Positions 34,062 to 42,722 of a stretch of DNA of 64,000 nucleotides are shown in pieces; positions within the stretch are counted from its first letter, which is position 1; each line of letters opens with the position of its first letter. The notes beneath the pieces are model-generated. The model had not been told where the DNA came from. It worked only from the letters and a program-made list of their open reading frames with translations, and did no database searches. The DNA comes from Flavobacteriales bacterium (GTDB taxonomy: Bacteria > Bacteroidota > Bacteroidia > UBA10329): assembly GCA_020635535.1 (NCBI GenBank), contig JACJZP010000006.1, positions 62,001-126,000 of the forward strand, written 5' to 3'. Both the position numbers and the translations under genes were made by a program.

Positions 34062-34898
34062 TTACTGATATGCTGGACATTTGGCCGGTTTTGCCTTCAA
34101 GTTGAAGGACAAGGTAACCATGGCGAATGAATACCAATCGTTTGTTTTGGAGTTTCCTCTCTGTCGGCCTTCCAACACTTCATCCGTAAGATTTGAACGA
34201 TTGGCAAGCTCATATGCAATGTCACCTCGTTCAGCTTGAATAACATCTGGAGAAGCATAAGTTCCACTCACATCATCCAAGTAATCTGTAAACGTATATC
34301 GCATTCCCCATTCCAAACCAACCGAGAAAGTCTTAGAAATATTGGCCTTCACCCCTAGGCCGAAAGGAATGGCAGCATTGGTCAAGGAGTATTTCTTTCT
34401 GTCAGGATAGTATGTGGTGCCCTGACCTTCAGTGCCCAATGGCTGAAGCTCATATGTATGACCATCACCGGCTGTTGCCCGTGGATTGAATTTGAACACA
34501 GCAATTCCTCCAAATAGAAATGGGGTTATGGGATGCTGCATATCTCCTGGCGCATATTTAAAGAAGTTGAACTCGCCAGTGATGGCAAATTCAAACAACC
34601 ATGATTCAAACCTTAGATTCCGTTCAAGCTGCGACTGAACTTTGGATTTAGCATCATCTCCCATGACATAACCTACGGAAAACATTCCACGAGCAGAAAA
34701 TCGATCATTGAAATTGTACCGGTAAAAGACACCACCTGCGGGCAAAACCTTCTTAAAGGGAACGTCAGGATTGAGGTCTCCCATGTAATAAGACACCCCC
34801 GCTCCAACACCGAATTCTGAGTACTGGGCCTTGGAAACTGAGGCCGAAATCAGAAGGACTAAGGAAAGAACGCTAAGATATTTCATTGCAAGACTCAT
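34062..34898 (-). CDS. DUF6089 family outer-membrane beta-barrel protein
   Basis: 278 residues, signal peptide (cut after SKA; Met5 at 34886 is an alternative start giving a tidier peptide). The mature start is FGVGAGVSYYMGDLNP; glycine/aromatic alternating strands follow, with GLGVKANISKTFSVGLEWGMRYTFTDYLDDVSGTY in the C-terminal half. This last block is also in the next gene, so the two are tandem paralogues. Family members are found beside uppS/bamA in Flavobacteriia; function not known. Probably an outer-membrane barrel. Confidence 0.85.
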   Translation of the reverse strand: MSLAMKYLSVLSLVLLISASVSKAQYSEFGVGAGVSYYMGDLNPDVPFKKVLPAGGVFYRYNFNDRFSARGMFSVGYVMGDDAKSKVQSQLERNLRFESWLFEFAITGEFNFFKYAPGDMQHPITPFLFGGIAVFKFNPRATAGDGHTYELQPLGTEGQGTTYYPDRKKYSLTNAAIPFGLGVKANISKTFSVGLEWGMRYTFTDYLDDVSGTYASPDVIQAERGDIAYELANRSNLTDEVLEGRQRGNSKTNDWYSFAMVTLSFNLKAKPAKCPAYQ

Positions 34899-34910
34899 GA
34901 CACAAGGTCA

Positions 34911-35855
34911 TTAGAACTTCGGAAGTCCCTTTCTTGTTGTACGGATCTTTCGCTGGTAGGTGATCATCATGAACATATAGGAGTCCAAATCTGTAGGGTC
35001 TCCTCTCTGCTGACCCGGACACGCAGAACATCCTCCTTGCCACTCCGCATCTGGTGAGATTGGCGAAAGAGACGGATCCGCCAAACCTGCAGCTACATCA
35101 TCATAATTAAGCGCGTCTCTTATCTCCAATGCGTTTGGTGCCCACTTCGTGTAAACGTAGCTTGTGCTTACATCATCCATGTAATCAGTAAACGTTTTAC
35201 GTAAACCATACTCAATACCAATGCTGCTCTTTTTGTCAATGGCGTACTTCATGCCTATTCCGAAAGGAATTGCAAATTGCCAATTGGAATATTCATTCCT
35301 CGATGGCACAAAAGTCTGACCCTCTGTATGTAGCTTACGTAGGGAGTACCATTTGCCATCATACTTGGCCATTGGGTTCATGTAGAGCAAGGCAACACCT
35401 GCAAAACCATACACATAAACCCTACTTCCCTTTCTACCCCTACCACGTACACGTCTAATTTTGTATCTACTTCCAATTGACTCCCTCATCCAAGAGACCT
35501 CAATCTGAGTAGCCCATTCCACAATAGGAGAGCGAAAATGAAGGTTTCGATTACTACGATACGCCTCTTTGGTGTACCTGTCATCCCCGTAGATCTCGCC
35601 AAAGCTGAAACCCGTCTTAGCAGAAACGTATTGTGAAATTTTATACCGGAAACCAATGTTGGCAACATACCGTGTAGATGGTGCATCAAGGTCAAAAAAC
35701 CAATCTGAGCCAATCTGATTACGACCTCCGACATCACCCAAGAACTGCGTGGCACCAATAGCAGCCACCCATTCGTATCGCTGCCGCTTCCAACGCTGAG
35801 CGTTCGCCAAGGTTGGCAGAATAATCAAACAAAGTATCAGCGCTTTCCTGTTCAT
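34911..35855 (-). CDS. DUF6089 family outer-membrane protein (paralogue)
   Basis: 314 residues, signal peptide (cut after ANA). Shares with its neighbour the early GATQFLGDVGG-type strand and the late block SIGIEYGLRKTFTDYMDDVSTSYVY. It carries an extra very basic loop (SRYKIRRVRGRGRKGSRVYVYG) and a C-terminal region with two cysteines (GGCSACPGQ). Twelve bases separate the two paralogues. A beta-barrel is likely; role unknown. Confidence 0.85.
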   Translation of the reverse strand: MNRKALILCLIILPTLANAQRWKRQRYEWVAAIGATQFLGDVGGRNQIGSDWFFDLDAPSTRYVANIGFRYKISQYVSAKTGFSFGEIYGDDRYTKEAYRSNRNLHFRSPIVEWATQIEVSWMRESIGSRYKIRRVRGRGRKGSRVYVYGFAGVALLYMNPMAKYDGKWYSLRKLHTEGQTFVPSRNEYSNWQFAIPFGIGMKYAIDKKSSIGIEYGLRKTFTDYMDDVSTSYVYTKWAPNALEIRDALNYDDVAAGLADPSLSPISPDAEWQGGCSACPGQQRGDPTDLDSYMFMMITYQRKIRTTRKGLPKF

Positions 35856-35909
35856 GGACTTACTTGAGCCAAGTTCGCAAATATAACCATTATTCAGCTG
35901 GAAATCAGA

Positions 35910-36773
35910 TCAATTGCGCCTATCATGTCCCCACATTAGCTTACTGCGCAATGTTTCAAAATAATCGAACTCACCGAATCTGACCAGGCCAACAGTGAAA
36001 TCGGCTTTTGAAACCTGTATCTCTACATCCGTTCCAACTACTTTTGATTGTGAGTCAAGTGAAATCATAAAATCGGGGTCATTGTCCTCGATCTTCAGGG
36101 TAATTCTCGTATTGTCATTTATCACCAAAGGACGAACATTGAGATTGTGTGGAGCTATTGGCGTAATGATAATGTTGCTGGTACTCGGAGCAATAATTGG
36201 CCCCCCGGTGCTCAGGGAATAACCTGTTGAACCAGTAGGAGTTGACACAATAAGGCCATCTGCCCAGTATGTGCTCAGAAAAAAATCATCTAAAAATGCC
36301 TTGACCACCAACATGGAAGAGGTGGCACTTTTATGAACACTGACCTCGTTCAAGGCGAAATTGTCCTCCCCAAACAGATTTTGCTTGGTGCTTGCCTGAA
36401 CAAGTGTTCTCTGATCAACCTGAAAATCACCATTTTTAACACGATCCAGCATTTGCCCCAACTCCTCAAAAGGTGTGCTGGCCAAAAACCCCAAACGGCC
36501 AGTGTTAACACCAAAAATGGGTATGGCTGACCGACCGACCTTTCTTACCGAATCCAGGATGGTTCCATCTCCACCAATACTTACGAGCACATCGAACTGG
36601 TCTTTTTCAAATCGCGTATTCTGTATCACTGAGCCATTTCCAATGCCATCAATCTCAGCAAGGTCGGGTGTATAAAAAACCTCCTCAAACCTCTGATTCA
36701 ACAACTGAAATATTGCCTCAAGTCTTGGCCGATCAGCCTCATACCGCAATCTTCCATGAACAGCTACCCGCAT
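35910..36773 (-). CDS. nadK: NAD kinase
   Basis: Phosphorylates NAD+ to NADP+. 287 residues. Seen: SIGGDGTILDSV (the GGDGT motif, about 67-78), NTGRLGFLAS, the NE/S substrate motif LNEVSVH near 140, and STPTGSTGYSLSTGGPIIAP near 177-196 (conserved region II). Cytoplasmic. Start ATG lies three bases after the stop of the Omp85-like gene, so it is in the same transcript. Confidence 0.97.
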   Translation of the reverse strand: MRVAVHGRLRYEADRPRLEAIFQLLNQRFEEVFYTPDLAEIDGIGNGSVIQNTRFEKDQFDVLVSIGGDGTILDSVRKVGRSAIPIFGVNTGRLGFLASTPFEELGQMLDRVKNGDFQVDQRTLVQASTKQNLFGEDNFALNEVSVHKSATSSMLVVKAFLDDFFLSTYWADGLIVSTPTGSTGYSLSTGGPIIAPSTSNIIITPIAPHNLNVRPLVINDNTRITLKIEDNDPDFMISLDSQSKVVGTDVEIQVSKADFTVGLVRFGEFDYFETLRSKLMWGHDRRN

Positions 36774-36776
36774 ACG

Positions 36777-38168
36777 TTAAATGTGCTTAGTGAAATGTAA
36801 GAAAAAACCGTGCTCCAGTGCTTTGTTCATGGAGTATTCAGCACGCCAAGAAATATCGTAGAACGTTACTATGTCAATTCCTAAACCTCCACCCAGAAGC
36901 AGTTGACCGGCCAATGGATTTCCTTTGTTGAACTGATTGTCAACCACATAACCCATGTCAAAATTCAGATTAGCATAAAAAGCCAATGGAAGCGTATTGA
37001 ACTTCTCCGACTTCAGGAACTTAAGCTTCACCTTTCTAAAAGGCAGAATTGCCCACTTCAAAGCGGTTTTTAGCAGTCCATAGTGCTGTCCATCAATTAC
37101 ATACAACTCATATCCCCTTACAAAATCATGTTCATATCCGAGTCCTTTTTGAAGTGAGTACGCTTGCCCGTTAGTGGATGAAACTTTGATCTTCTGCCCA
37201 TGTGCGAAATACCACCTTTTGTGCAGTTGCCAATATTTTGCAAACTCTACCTCCAGCGACCAAATGTCTATTGGACTATCCAGAATCCGCATCCCATCCT
37301 TTCGCAAGTTCAATTCAAAACGATAACCTTTCAAAGGGTAATCCGAATAGTCTGTCATTTCCCGTTTCACGTTGTATTCGATGGAAAAGTACTTGACCAG
37401 ATTTTCTCCCGCACCAAAATATTCGGGCTGTAACTTGGCCACTGAATCAAGAATCCAGAAATGGGTGAACCCGATTTCAAGCCTATGCACATTGTAAAGA
37501 TTTGGCCTCCATCTGGGAGTAATTGTTGCGAAAGCTTCCTTCCGAATATAGCGGTCGTGGTTCTTGTAAAAAACGCGCTTATTGCCTACTGAAGCGTATG
37601 CTACCTCATGGCCTTGTCGGTAGCCTCCTTGAAATTCAATTCCCCATTTCTGAGCGTGATCGAGATAAGGAATCTCATACCTCAATTCGTACTGGTTGTT
37701 GTATCCGAATCGTAAGTGAAAGGTAAGCTCCTCTCTCCTTCCCCTGAAATTGCTCCATTTGATCAAGGTGCCATAATCTAAGCGGTCCCAGCGCTTATCC
37801 TGCCACCATTCACTGAAATTACGATCAGCGAACTCAACGAAAGGAACTGGCCAAACGTACCATCGTTCGGTTATTCTGACCACCACATCAATCTCGTTAC
37901 TGCCATACCAACACGTGTCAACTTCAACAAAGTTGAACAACTGCAAACTCCATAGGTTTGCCTTTGACCTGTTGAGATTGTAGTCCAGTTTTGAACGAGG
38001 GATGCTCTGTCCTTCCCTAAATGTCATTTCACGGAGCAGTATCCGCTCCTTCGTGATCTTGTTGCCTTCAAAGGTCAGTGAGCCGATAAGCACATCATCC
38101 TGAGCTTGTACACTCAGGTTAAAAACAACTATGAAAAGAAGGAAGAGACGGAGAGCGATATGCGACAC
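36777..38168 (-). CDS. Small Omp85/BamA-like outer-membrane protein with one POTRA domain
   Basis: 463 residues, GTG start abutting the CBS stop; signal peptide cut after VQA. One POTRA-like domain (about 25-110) with GSLTFEGNKITKERILLREM and NLNRSKANLWSLQLFNFVEV is followed by about 350 residues of strand-rich sequence. That part contains YPLKGYRFELNLRKDG and GNPLAGQLLLGGGLGIDIVTFYD, typical Omp85 barrel pieces. It has no full POTRA array, so it is not a second BamA. Similar short Omp85 proteins (TamA-like or patatin-associated) vary in function. It lies in the nadK/CBS stretch; function unknown. Confidence 0.8.
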   Translation of the reverse strand: MSHIALRLFLLFIVVFNLSVQAQDDVLIGSLTFEGNKITKERILLREMTFREGQSIPRSKLDYNLNRSKANLWSLQLFNFVEVDTCWYGSNEIDVVVRITERWYVWPVPFVEFADRNFSEWWQDKRWDRLDYGTLIKWSNFRGRREELTFHLRFGYNNQYELRYEIPYLDHAQKWGIEFQGGYRQGHEVAYASVGNKRVFYKNHDRYIRKEAFATITPRWRPNLYNVHRLEIGFTHFWILDSVAKLQPEYFGAGENLVKYFSIEYNVKREMTDYSDYPLKGYRFELNLRKDGMRILDSPIDIWSLEVEFAKYWQLHKRWYFAHGQKIKVSSTNGQAYSLQKGLGYEHDFVRGYELYVIDGQHYGLLKTALKWAILPFRKVKLKFLKSEKFNTLPLAFYANLNFDMGYVVDNQFNKGNPLAGQLLLGGGLGIDIVTFYDISWRAEYSMNKALEHGFFLHFTKHI

Positions 38169-38828
38169 TTAGATATTGATGTACCGCATCAACTCATCAT
38201 AGCGGCCTTTCAAGTCCTCAAGATGCGCACTTTCTTGGAAATGGGCAATCACATCATAATCGTATCGTTCCAAACTTTGTATTATCGAGCCCAACTCTTC
38301 CCGATTCACCTTTAATGTGAGCTCAAGTTTGCCTGTTTCCGGTCGTTCAAATATGTAACTGCTCAGAATCCGTGCATTGTTCGATTCCACCACATGAGCC
38401 ACCTGGGCAAGGGAATAATCGTTCTTATTCAGTCCAAGAACAATGATTCCACCTGGCTGATTGATCACTGCCAACTCCTCAAATTTGGTTACAAGGTCGG
38501 ATAGCGTTATACATCCAACATATTTCCCCTCAGTATCTAATACTGCCACAACAGAAAGATCTGTAGATGCCATTTTACGAATGACATAGTAAATGTGCTG
38601 AGATTCCGAAACCGAGGCGTCAATAAAAGCGTCCTTAGACGCCAAAACCGTATCGTCCTTTTCTCCATCGAGGATATTATCCTCACTGATCAGACCAAGA
38701 AATGTCTGTCCATCAACCACCGGCAGATGCGAAACCTTGAACTCATCCATCCAAGCCAAAGCACGTGCCACCTCATCATTTGGTCTGAGAGGTGGTACAA
38801 CTTTCGATATGAGTTCTCGCGCTAACAT
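38169..38828 (-). CDS. CBS domain protein
   Basis: 219 residues, cytoplasmic by composition. Two CBS motifs in the first 125 residues (VSHLPVVDGQTFLGLISEDNIL and LSVVAVLDTEGKYVGCITLSDLV), then an ACT-like or other small ferredoxin-type domain (about 130-210; GGIIVLGLNKNDYSLAQVAHVVE). CBS pairs bind adenine nucleotides and regulate partner proteins. It is the first gene of the minus-strand run and lies divergent to pdxJ. The partner is unknown. Confidence 0.88.
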   Translation of the reverse strand: MLARELISKVVPPLRPNDEVARALAWMDEFKVSHLPVVDGQTFLGLISEDNILDGEKDDTVLASKDAFIDASVSESQHIYYVIRKMASTDLSVVAVLDTEGKYVGCITLSDLVTKFEELAVINQPGGIIVLGLNKNDYSLAQVAHVVESNNARILSSYIFERPETGKLELTLKVNREELGSIIQSLERYDYDVIAHFQESAHLEDLKGRYDELMRYINI

Positions 38829-38920
38829 TTCCTTGGGTCGCTTGCAAAGTAAACGTAATCTGTTTCGAATTTGTTATGCCATTTGGCGAAATAGCTAACA
38901 GCAATTTGTTTGCCGAACTC

Positions 38921-38928
38921 TACTTTTG
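38921..38928 (+). promoter_or_regulatory. Candidate -7 box for pdxJ
   Basis: TACTTTTG matches TAnnTTTG and lies 26 bases before the pdxJ ATG in the divergent gap. TTG triplets upstream (38906-38908) are too close for a standard -33. On the minus strand, TTACTTTG near 38845 could serve the CBS gene with one mismatch. Confidence 0.4.
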
Positions 38929-38953
38929 ACCCCGAACCGACCGAAAAACCGAC

Positions 38954-39673
38954 ATGACGAAGGCCAAACTCAGCGTCAACATCAACAAGATCGCAACCCT
39001 GCGAAACAGTCGTGGAGGAAACAACCCAAGCGTGGTTGAAGCTGCCATAAAGGCACAGCAATTCGGTGCTGATGGCATTACAATTCATCCACGACCAGAC
39101 GAAAGACACATTCGATATCAGGATGTGTATGACCTGAAACCCGTAGTTCACACGGAGTTCAATATCGAAGGTTATCCGAATCAAACATTCATGGAAATGG
39201 TGCTTGACGTTCGACCCGAGCAGGTGACTTTGGTACCCGACCCTCCAGGAGTTTTGACTTCAAACGCTGGCTGGAATACCGTTGAACACGCCAGCTTTTT
39301 GAAAAAGGTTATTTCCGATCTGAAAAATGCAGGAATCCGAACTTCCATTTTCATTGAAACGGATGCCGAGATGATTCGCGCAGCGAAAGAAACAGGAACA
39401 GACCGCATTGAACTTTACACAGAAAGCTATGCGATTGGATTTCCTGCGGACAAGAAGGCAGCCATCGCTCCGTTTGTTGAGGCCGCCAAAGTTGCCCAAG
39501 AGGTTGGTCTTGGGATAAATGCAGGTCACGACCTCAGTCTTGAGAACCTAAAATACTTTGCAGAGAACATTCCCAGCCTATTGGAGGTTTCGATAGGGCA
39601 CGCGCTCATTTCCGATGCCATTTATTACGGACTGAGCAACACGGTAAAAATGTACAAGAACTGCCTTCGGTGA
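38954..39673 (+). CDS. pdxJ: Pyridoxine 5'-phosphate synthase
   Basis: Joins 1-deoxyxylulose 5-phosphate with 3-amino-2-oxopropyl phosphate to give pyridoxine 5'-phosphate (DXP-dependent vitamin B6 route). 239 residues, a TIM barrel. Seen: LSVNINKIATLRNSRG at the start, GADGITIHPRPDERHI (35-50), EFNIEGYP, VTLVPDPPG, and GLGINAGHDLSLENL near 195. Complete. Its stop overlaps the GTG start of the hydrolase gene by three bases. Confidence 0.97.
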   Translation: MTKAKLSVNINKIATLRNSRGGNNPSVVEAAIKAQQFGADGITIHPRPDERHIRYQDVYDLKPVVHTEFNIEGYPNQTFMEMVLDVRPEQVTLVPDPPGVLTSNAGWNTVEHASFLKKVISDLKNAGIRTSIFIETDAEMIRAAKETGTDRIELYTESYAIGFPADKKAAIAPFVEAAKVAQEVGLGINAGHDLSLENLKYFAENIPSLLEVSIGHALISDAIYYGLSNTVKMYKNCLR

Positions 39674-40437
39674 AATTGAATTTCAAGGAATATGGCGAGG
39701 GGAAACCGTTGGTTATCCTGCATGGGCTTTTCGGTTCGTTGGATAATTGGTTCTCGTTGGCAAAAGCGTTTGCGGATAAGCATCACGTCTATCTAGTTGA
39801 CCAACGGAATCATGGACAATCGCCACATACCGGCTCCCACACCTATGAGGAAATGGCGGAGGATCTCTACGGGTTTTTCCAAGAGCACGACCTGAAAGAT
39901 GTGGTGCTGATCGGTCATTCAATGGGCGGAAAAACCGCCATGACATTTGCTGGCAAACACGGAGACCTTCTTGACAAACTAGTTGTGGTAGATATGGGCG
40001 TAAAGCAATATCCTGTTCATCACGACCTGATCATCCGCGCCATGCAAGCGCTTGACTTGGCCAATATTGCATCACGCAGCGAAGCGGAAGAAGAACTGAG
40101 GCATTTGCTCGATGAAGAAGAAAGCACTATTCAATTCCTGCTGAAAAACATCTACCGAAAGAACTTGGAAGATGGATCGGCTGAATATGCTTGGCGTTTC
40201 AATCTGGATGTGCTTGCAAATGACATTGAGGAAATGGGACTACCGATTCTGAAAGGCTCTGATGTGGAAGCGCTTTTTCTCTATGGAACACGATCGAAGT
40301 ACGTGGTTGAGGATGATAAGCCTGAGATTTTGAGCCTTTTTCCGAACACCACTTTCAAAACTCTGAACACGGGCCATTGGGTTCATGCGCAAGACCCAGA
40401 AGGGTTTATCCAAACCGTGAAAGATTTCATCGACTGA
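39670..40437 (+). CDS. Alpha/beta hydrolase (YbfF-like)
   Basis: 255 residues from a GTG that overlaps the pdxJ stop. Seen: LHGLFGSLDNW (18-28), VDQRNHGQSPH (45-55), nucleophile elbow GHSMGG (about 82-87, serine), an acid region at LFLYGTRSKYV, and the histidine in NTGHWVHAQDP near 238. This matches YbfF/BioH-like esterases. Short acyl esters are usual substrates; no specific one can be read. No signal peptide. A terminator follows six bases after the stop. Confidence 0.9.
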   Translation: MKLNFKEYGEGKPLVILHGLFGSLDNWFSLAKAFADKHHVYLVDQRNHGQSPHTGSHTYEEMAEDLYGFFQEHDLKDVVLIGHSMGGKTAMTFAGKHGDLLDKLVVVDMGVKQYPVHHDLIIRAMQALDLANIASRSEAEEELRHLLDEEESTIQFLLKNIYRKNLEDGSAEYAWRFNLDVLANDIEEMGLPILKGSDVEALFLYGTRSKYVVEDDKPEILSLFPNTTFKTLNTGHWVHAQDPEGFIQTVKDFID

Positions 40438-40442
40438 AACAA

Positions 40443-40474
40443 AAAAGCCGCTGACCTGTAGGCCAACGGCTTTT
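40443..40474. terminator. Bidirectional terminator between the hydrolase and endonuclease genes
   Basis: AAAAGCCG, a partly paired middle (CTGACC-tgta-GGCCAA), then CGGCTTTT. The hairpin has an A-run on one side and a T-run on the other, so it can stop transcription from both converging genes. Confidence 0.85.
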
Positions 40475-40493
40475 CAATCTAATTCAGTTTCAG

Positions 40494-42713
40494 TTACTGA
40501 AGCACCACTTTCAAAGCAGTTCTTCCACTTTCCCCTTGAAGGACAACGTGGTAAATTCCTACATCAAGGTTAGATAGATCGAACATCTCGCGAGACATTC
40601 CAACACTGAAATTCTTGGTTCTGGTTGAAACGGTTCTTCCAGTTATGTCAATCACATTGATTGTAAGACTTTGAGCATCTTTCAAGTTCAAATTCAGTGC
40701 TGCAATGCCATCTGTTGGGTTTGGGGAGATAGAAAATTCGCCTTGAAGTTGCTCTTCAATTCCATCTGGCGTAACTGTACATGGAGTTGCCTGCTCTCCG
40801 ATATAGGTCAACGTTTCAAAATCGATATAGCACACCCAGTTCACGCTATCAACAAACGGGTTTCGATTACCTTGCTCGCTCTGGATGAAGTCGTTTCTGG
40901 CAATTTCCCAAGCATCTGGCGGATCTTGCCAGTGCCATTGCTTTAGCACATCCTGATCTTGGCCATACTGGACAAGGAAGTCAATCGGATTCGGCAATTC
41001 CCATGATCCTCCAGTTCCGTTCCATTTAACAGCCATATAGAAAATTGCCCTTGCGGCATCGCCTTTGTGCTGGTCTCTTGGCTCATAAACCCGCTGCCCA
41101 TCGGCATTATCTCCATATTGGGCATCAAGAAAGGAACTCTCTTGCGAAACCACCTCGCCCAGCGGTCTATTACTGCGTACAGCATTGGCATTGTCTTGGT
41201 GTACTGGAAACAGGTTGTGCAGATCTGAATATTCCATACCGTCTTCATCCGGGAAGGTGGGCATCCAACTATGCGGCCAAGAATGTTCACGGCTCATAAC
41301 ATCATAAAAAAATGCCCCAGTATACATGTACTGGTATCCAGAATAGACTCCTGTAAGCACCTTTTGCCCAGCAGTTGTGTCTCGGTGTGCGAATTTATCT
41401 ATCATGACAGGTGCGTAACTGCCATAATAGATCTGATCATAGTTCTGACTGATTCGGGTTTGTAAATCTGTTAGGAAGGAAGTTGAACTTGGGTCGATAC
41501 CTGCATAATAGTTGCCCATCATGTTTTCTGGAGTAGTAACAGAATTGGCTGAGCTGGCCGAAGTGTAGTAATTCTCGTAACCGCTTGGGCCATTGAAAGA
41601 ATATGCAGCAAAATGATAGGTGGTGCCTGCCACATTGTACGTAGGCCTGAATGTACCTGATGAACCAACATGTACAACTTGAGTTGTTCCGTCAATGTAA
41701 TCTCCTTTAACATATGTTGAACCATCAGCAGGAATTCCGGTCGGGGCCGCGCCAATGCTCCGAACAACTATGTAGCTCTCTGGTACTGATGCGGCATCGC
41801 TGAAACTAACGTCATAACCATACGATGTAACACTGGAGAATGATAGGTTTGTTGGTGCAGCAGTTGGCTCGGTGGCATAATTTCCACCTATACCGTAAAG
41901 GTTTATGACAAACGTTGTCTCGTCTCCATTTGCATCGTCATTACTTATGGTAAGTGTGGCAAAACGCGAACCACTCGCACCTGCAGTAAAGTTCAATTGA
42001 AATGACTCCGATGAAGCTGCTGTCACAATATTGGGGGTTACGCCCAAGGTAAAATCGCCCGCGTTGGCGCCTCCAAGCTGAATGTCACTTATGTTAAGGT
42101 CATTACCACCGGTAAGGTTCACGTTTTCTATGCTTATGGTAACACTGGCCTGATTACCCACAACCAAGGTTCCGTTGTTTACAATTGGGTCGGTTCCTTG
42201 GCTTACCCCAATCTCTTGAGCCGCGGTTGGTACCTGTGGTATCAAAGAGACCTCGTCCAAAGCCACGTTTCGGCCGCTTTCTTTGTTAGTAAAGTACCAG
42301 CGAACATACCTACTACTGGCCTGCGGTACATCCGTAAATTCTCCAAAGGCTGAACCAACGGCAGTAAGATCCGTTTCATTGAATACCCGAAGTGCGGTCC
42401 ATGTATTTCCATCGGTCGATTCTTCAACGGTGAAAACATCATTGGCAGCGCTTCCCTGACCTTTAATGTTGTAGGTAACACCTCCGCATACATCACTGAA
42501 CTGAACCATGACGAACTCGTCATCGGCATCCAGCTTGCAAGCAGCACCCAAAAGTCCGTTCGTGTAGCGCGTTCCGTTTGCAAATTCATCTAAATGCTCG
42601 GTCCAGCCAATTGGCTGAGGGTCATCAAAGTTCCAGGCGGTTGGTAAGGTTGCCTGAGCAAACGCATTGGCAGAAACCAATCCACCGATAATTACTGAGA
42701 GTACTTTTTTCAT
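40494..42713 (-). CDS. T9SS-secreted endonuclease I
   Basis: 739 residues. Signal peptide (cut after AFA); an N-terminal beta-sandwich, possibly carbohydrate- or surface-binding (about 25-170); a choice-of-anchor D/ASH-like domain (about 175-280); an Fn3-like domain (about 285-390); an endonuclease I/EndA-type nuclease domain (about 395-640) and a type A T9SS sorting domain (about 660-739, SPNPTDG). Nuclease motifs: REHSWPHSW, DLHNLFPV, KGDAARAIFYM, and the ending QGNRNPFVD. Relatives are non-specific, secreted DNases and RNases. Last gene of a three-gene unit behind a TonB-dependent receptor and a lamin-tail protein, nine bases after the receptor stop. Confidence 0.93.
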   Translation of the reverse strand: MKKVLSVIIGGLVSANAFAQATLPTAWNFDDPQPIGWTEHLDEFANGTRYTNGLLGAACKLDADDEFVMVQFSDVCGGVTYNIKGQGSAANDVFTVEESTDGNTWTALRVFNETDLTAVGSAFGEFTDVPQASSRYVRWYFTNKESGRNVALDEVSLIPQVPTAAQEIGVSQGTDPIVNNGTLVVGNQASVTISIENVNLTGGNDLNISDIQLGGANAGDFTLGVTPNIVTAASSESFQLNFTAGASGSRFATLTISNDDANGDETTFVINLYGIGGNYATEPTAAPTNLSFSSVTSYGYDVSFSDAASVPESYIVVRSIGAAPTGIPADGSTYVKGDYIDGTTQVVHVGSSGTFRPTYNVAGTTYHFAAYSFNGPSGYENYYTSASSANSVTTPENMMGNYYAGIDPSSTSFLTDLQTRISQNYDQIYYGSYAPVMIDKFAHRDTTAGQKVLTGVYSGYQYMYTGAFFYDVMSREHSWPHSWMPTFPDEDGMEYSDLHNLFPVHQDNANAVRSNRPLGEVVSQESSFLDAQYGDNADGQRVYEPRDQHKGDAARAIFYMAVKWNGTGGSWELPNPIDFLVQYGQDQDVLKQWHWQDPPDAWEIARNDFIQSEQGNRNPFVDSVNWVCYIDFETLTYIGEQATPCTVTPDGIEEQLQGEFSISPNPTDGIAALNLNLKDAQSLTINVIDITGRTVSTRTKNFSVGMSREMFDLSNLDVGIYHVVLQGESGRTALKVVLQ

Positions 42714-42722
42714 TTTTCTTGA

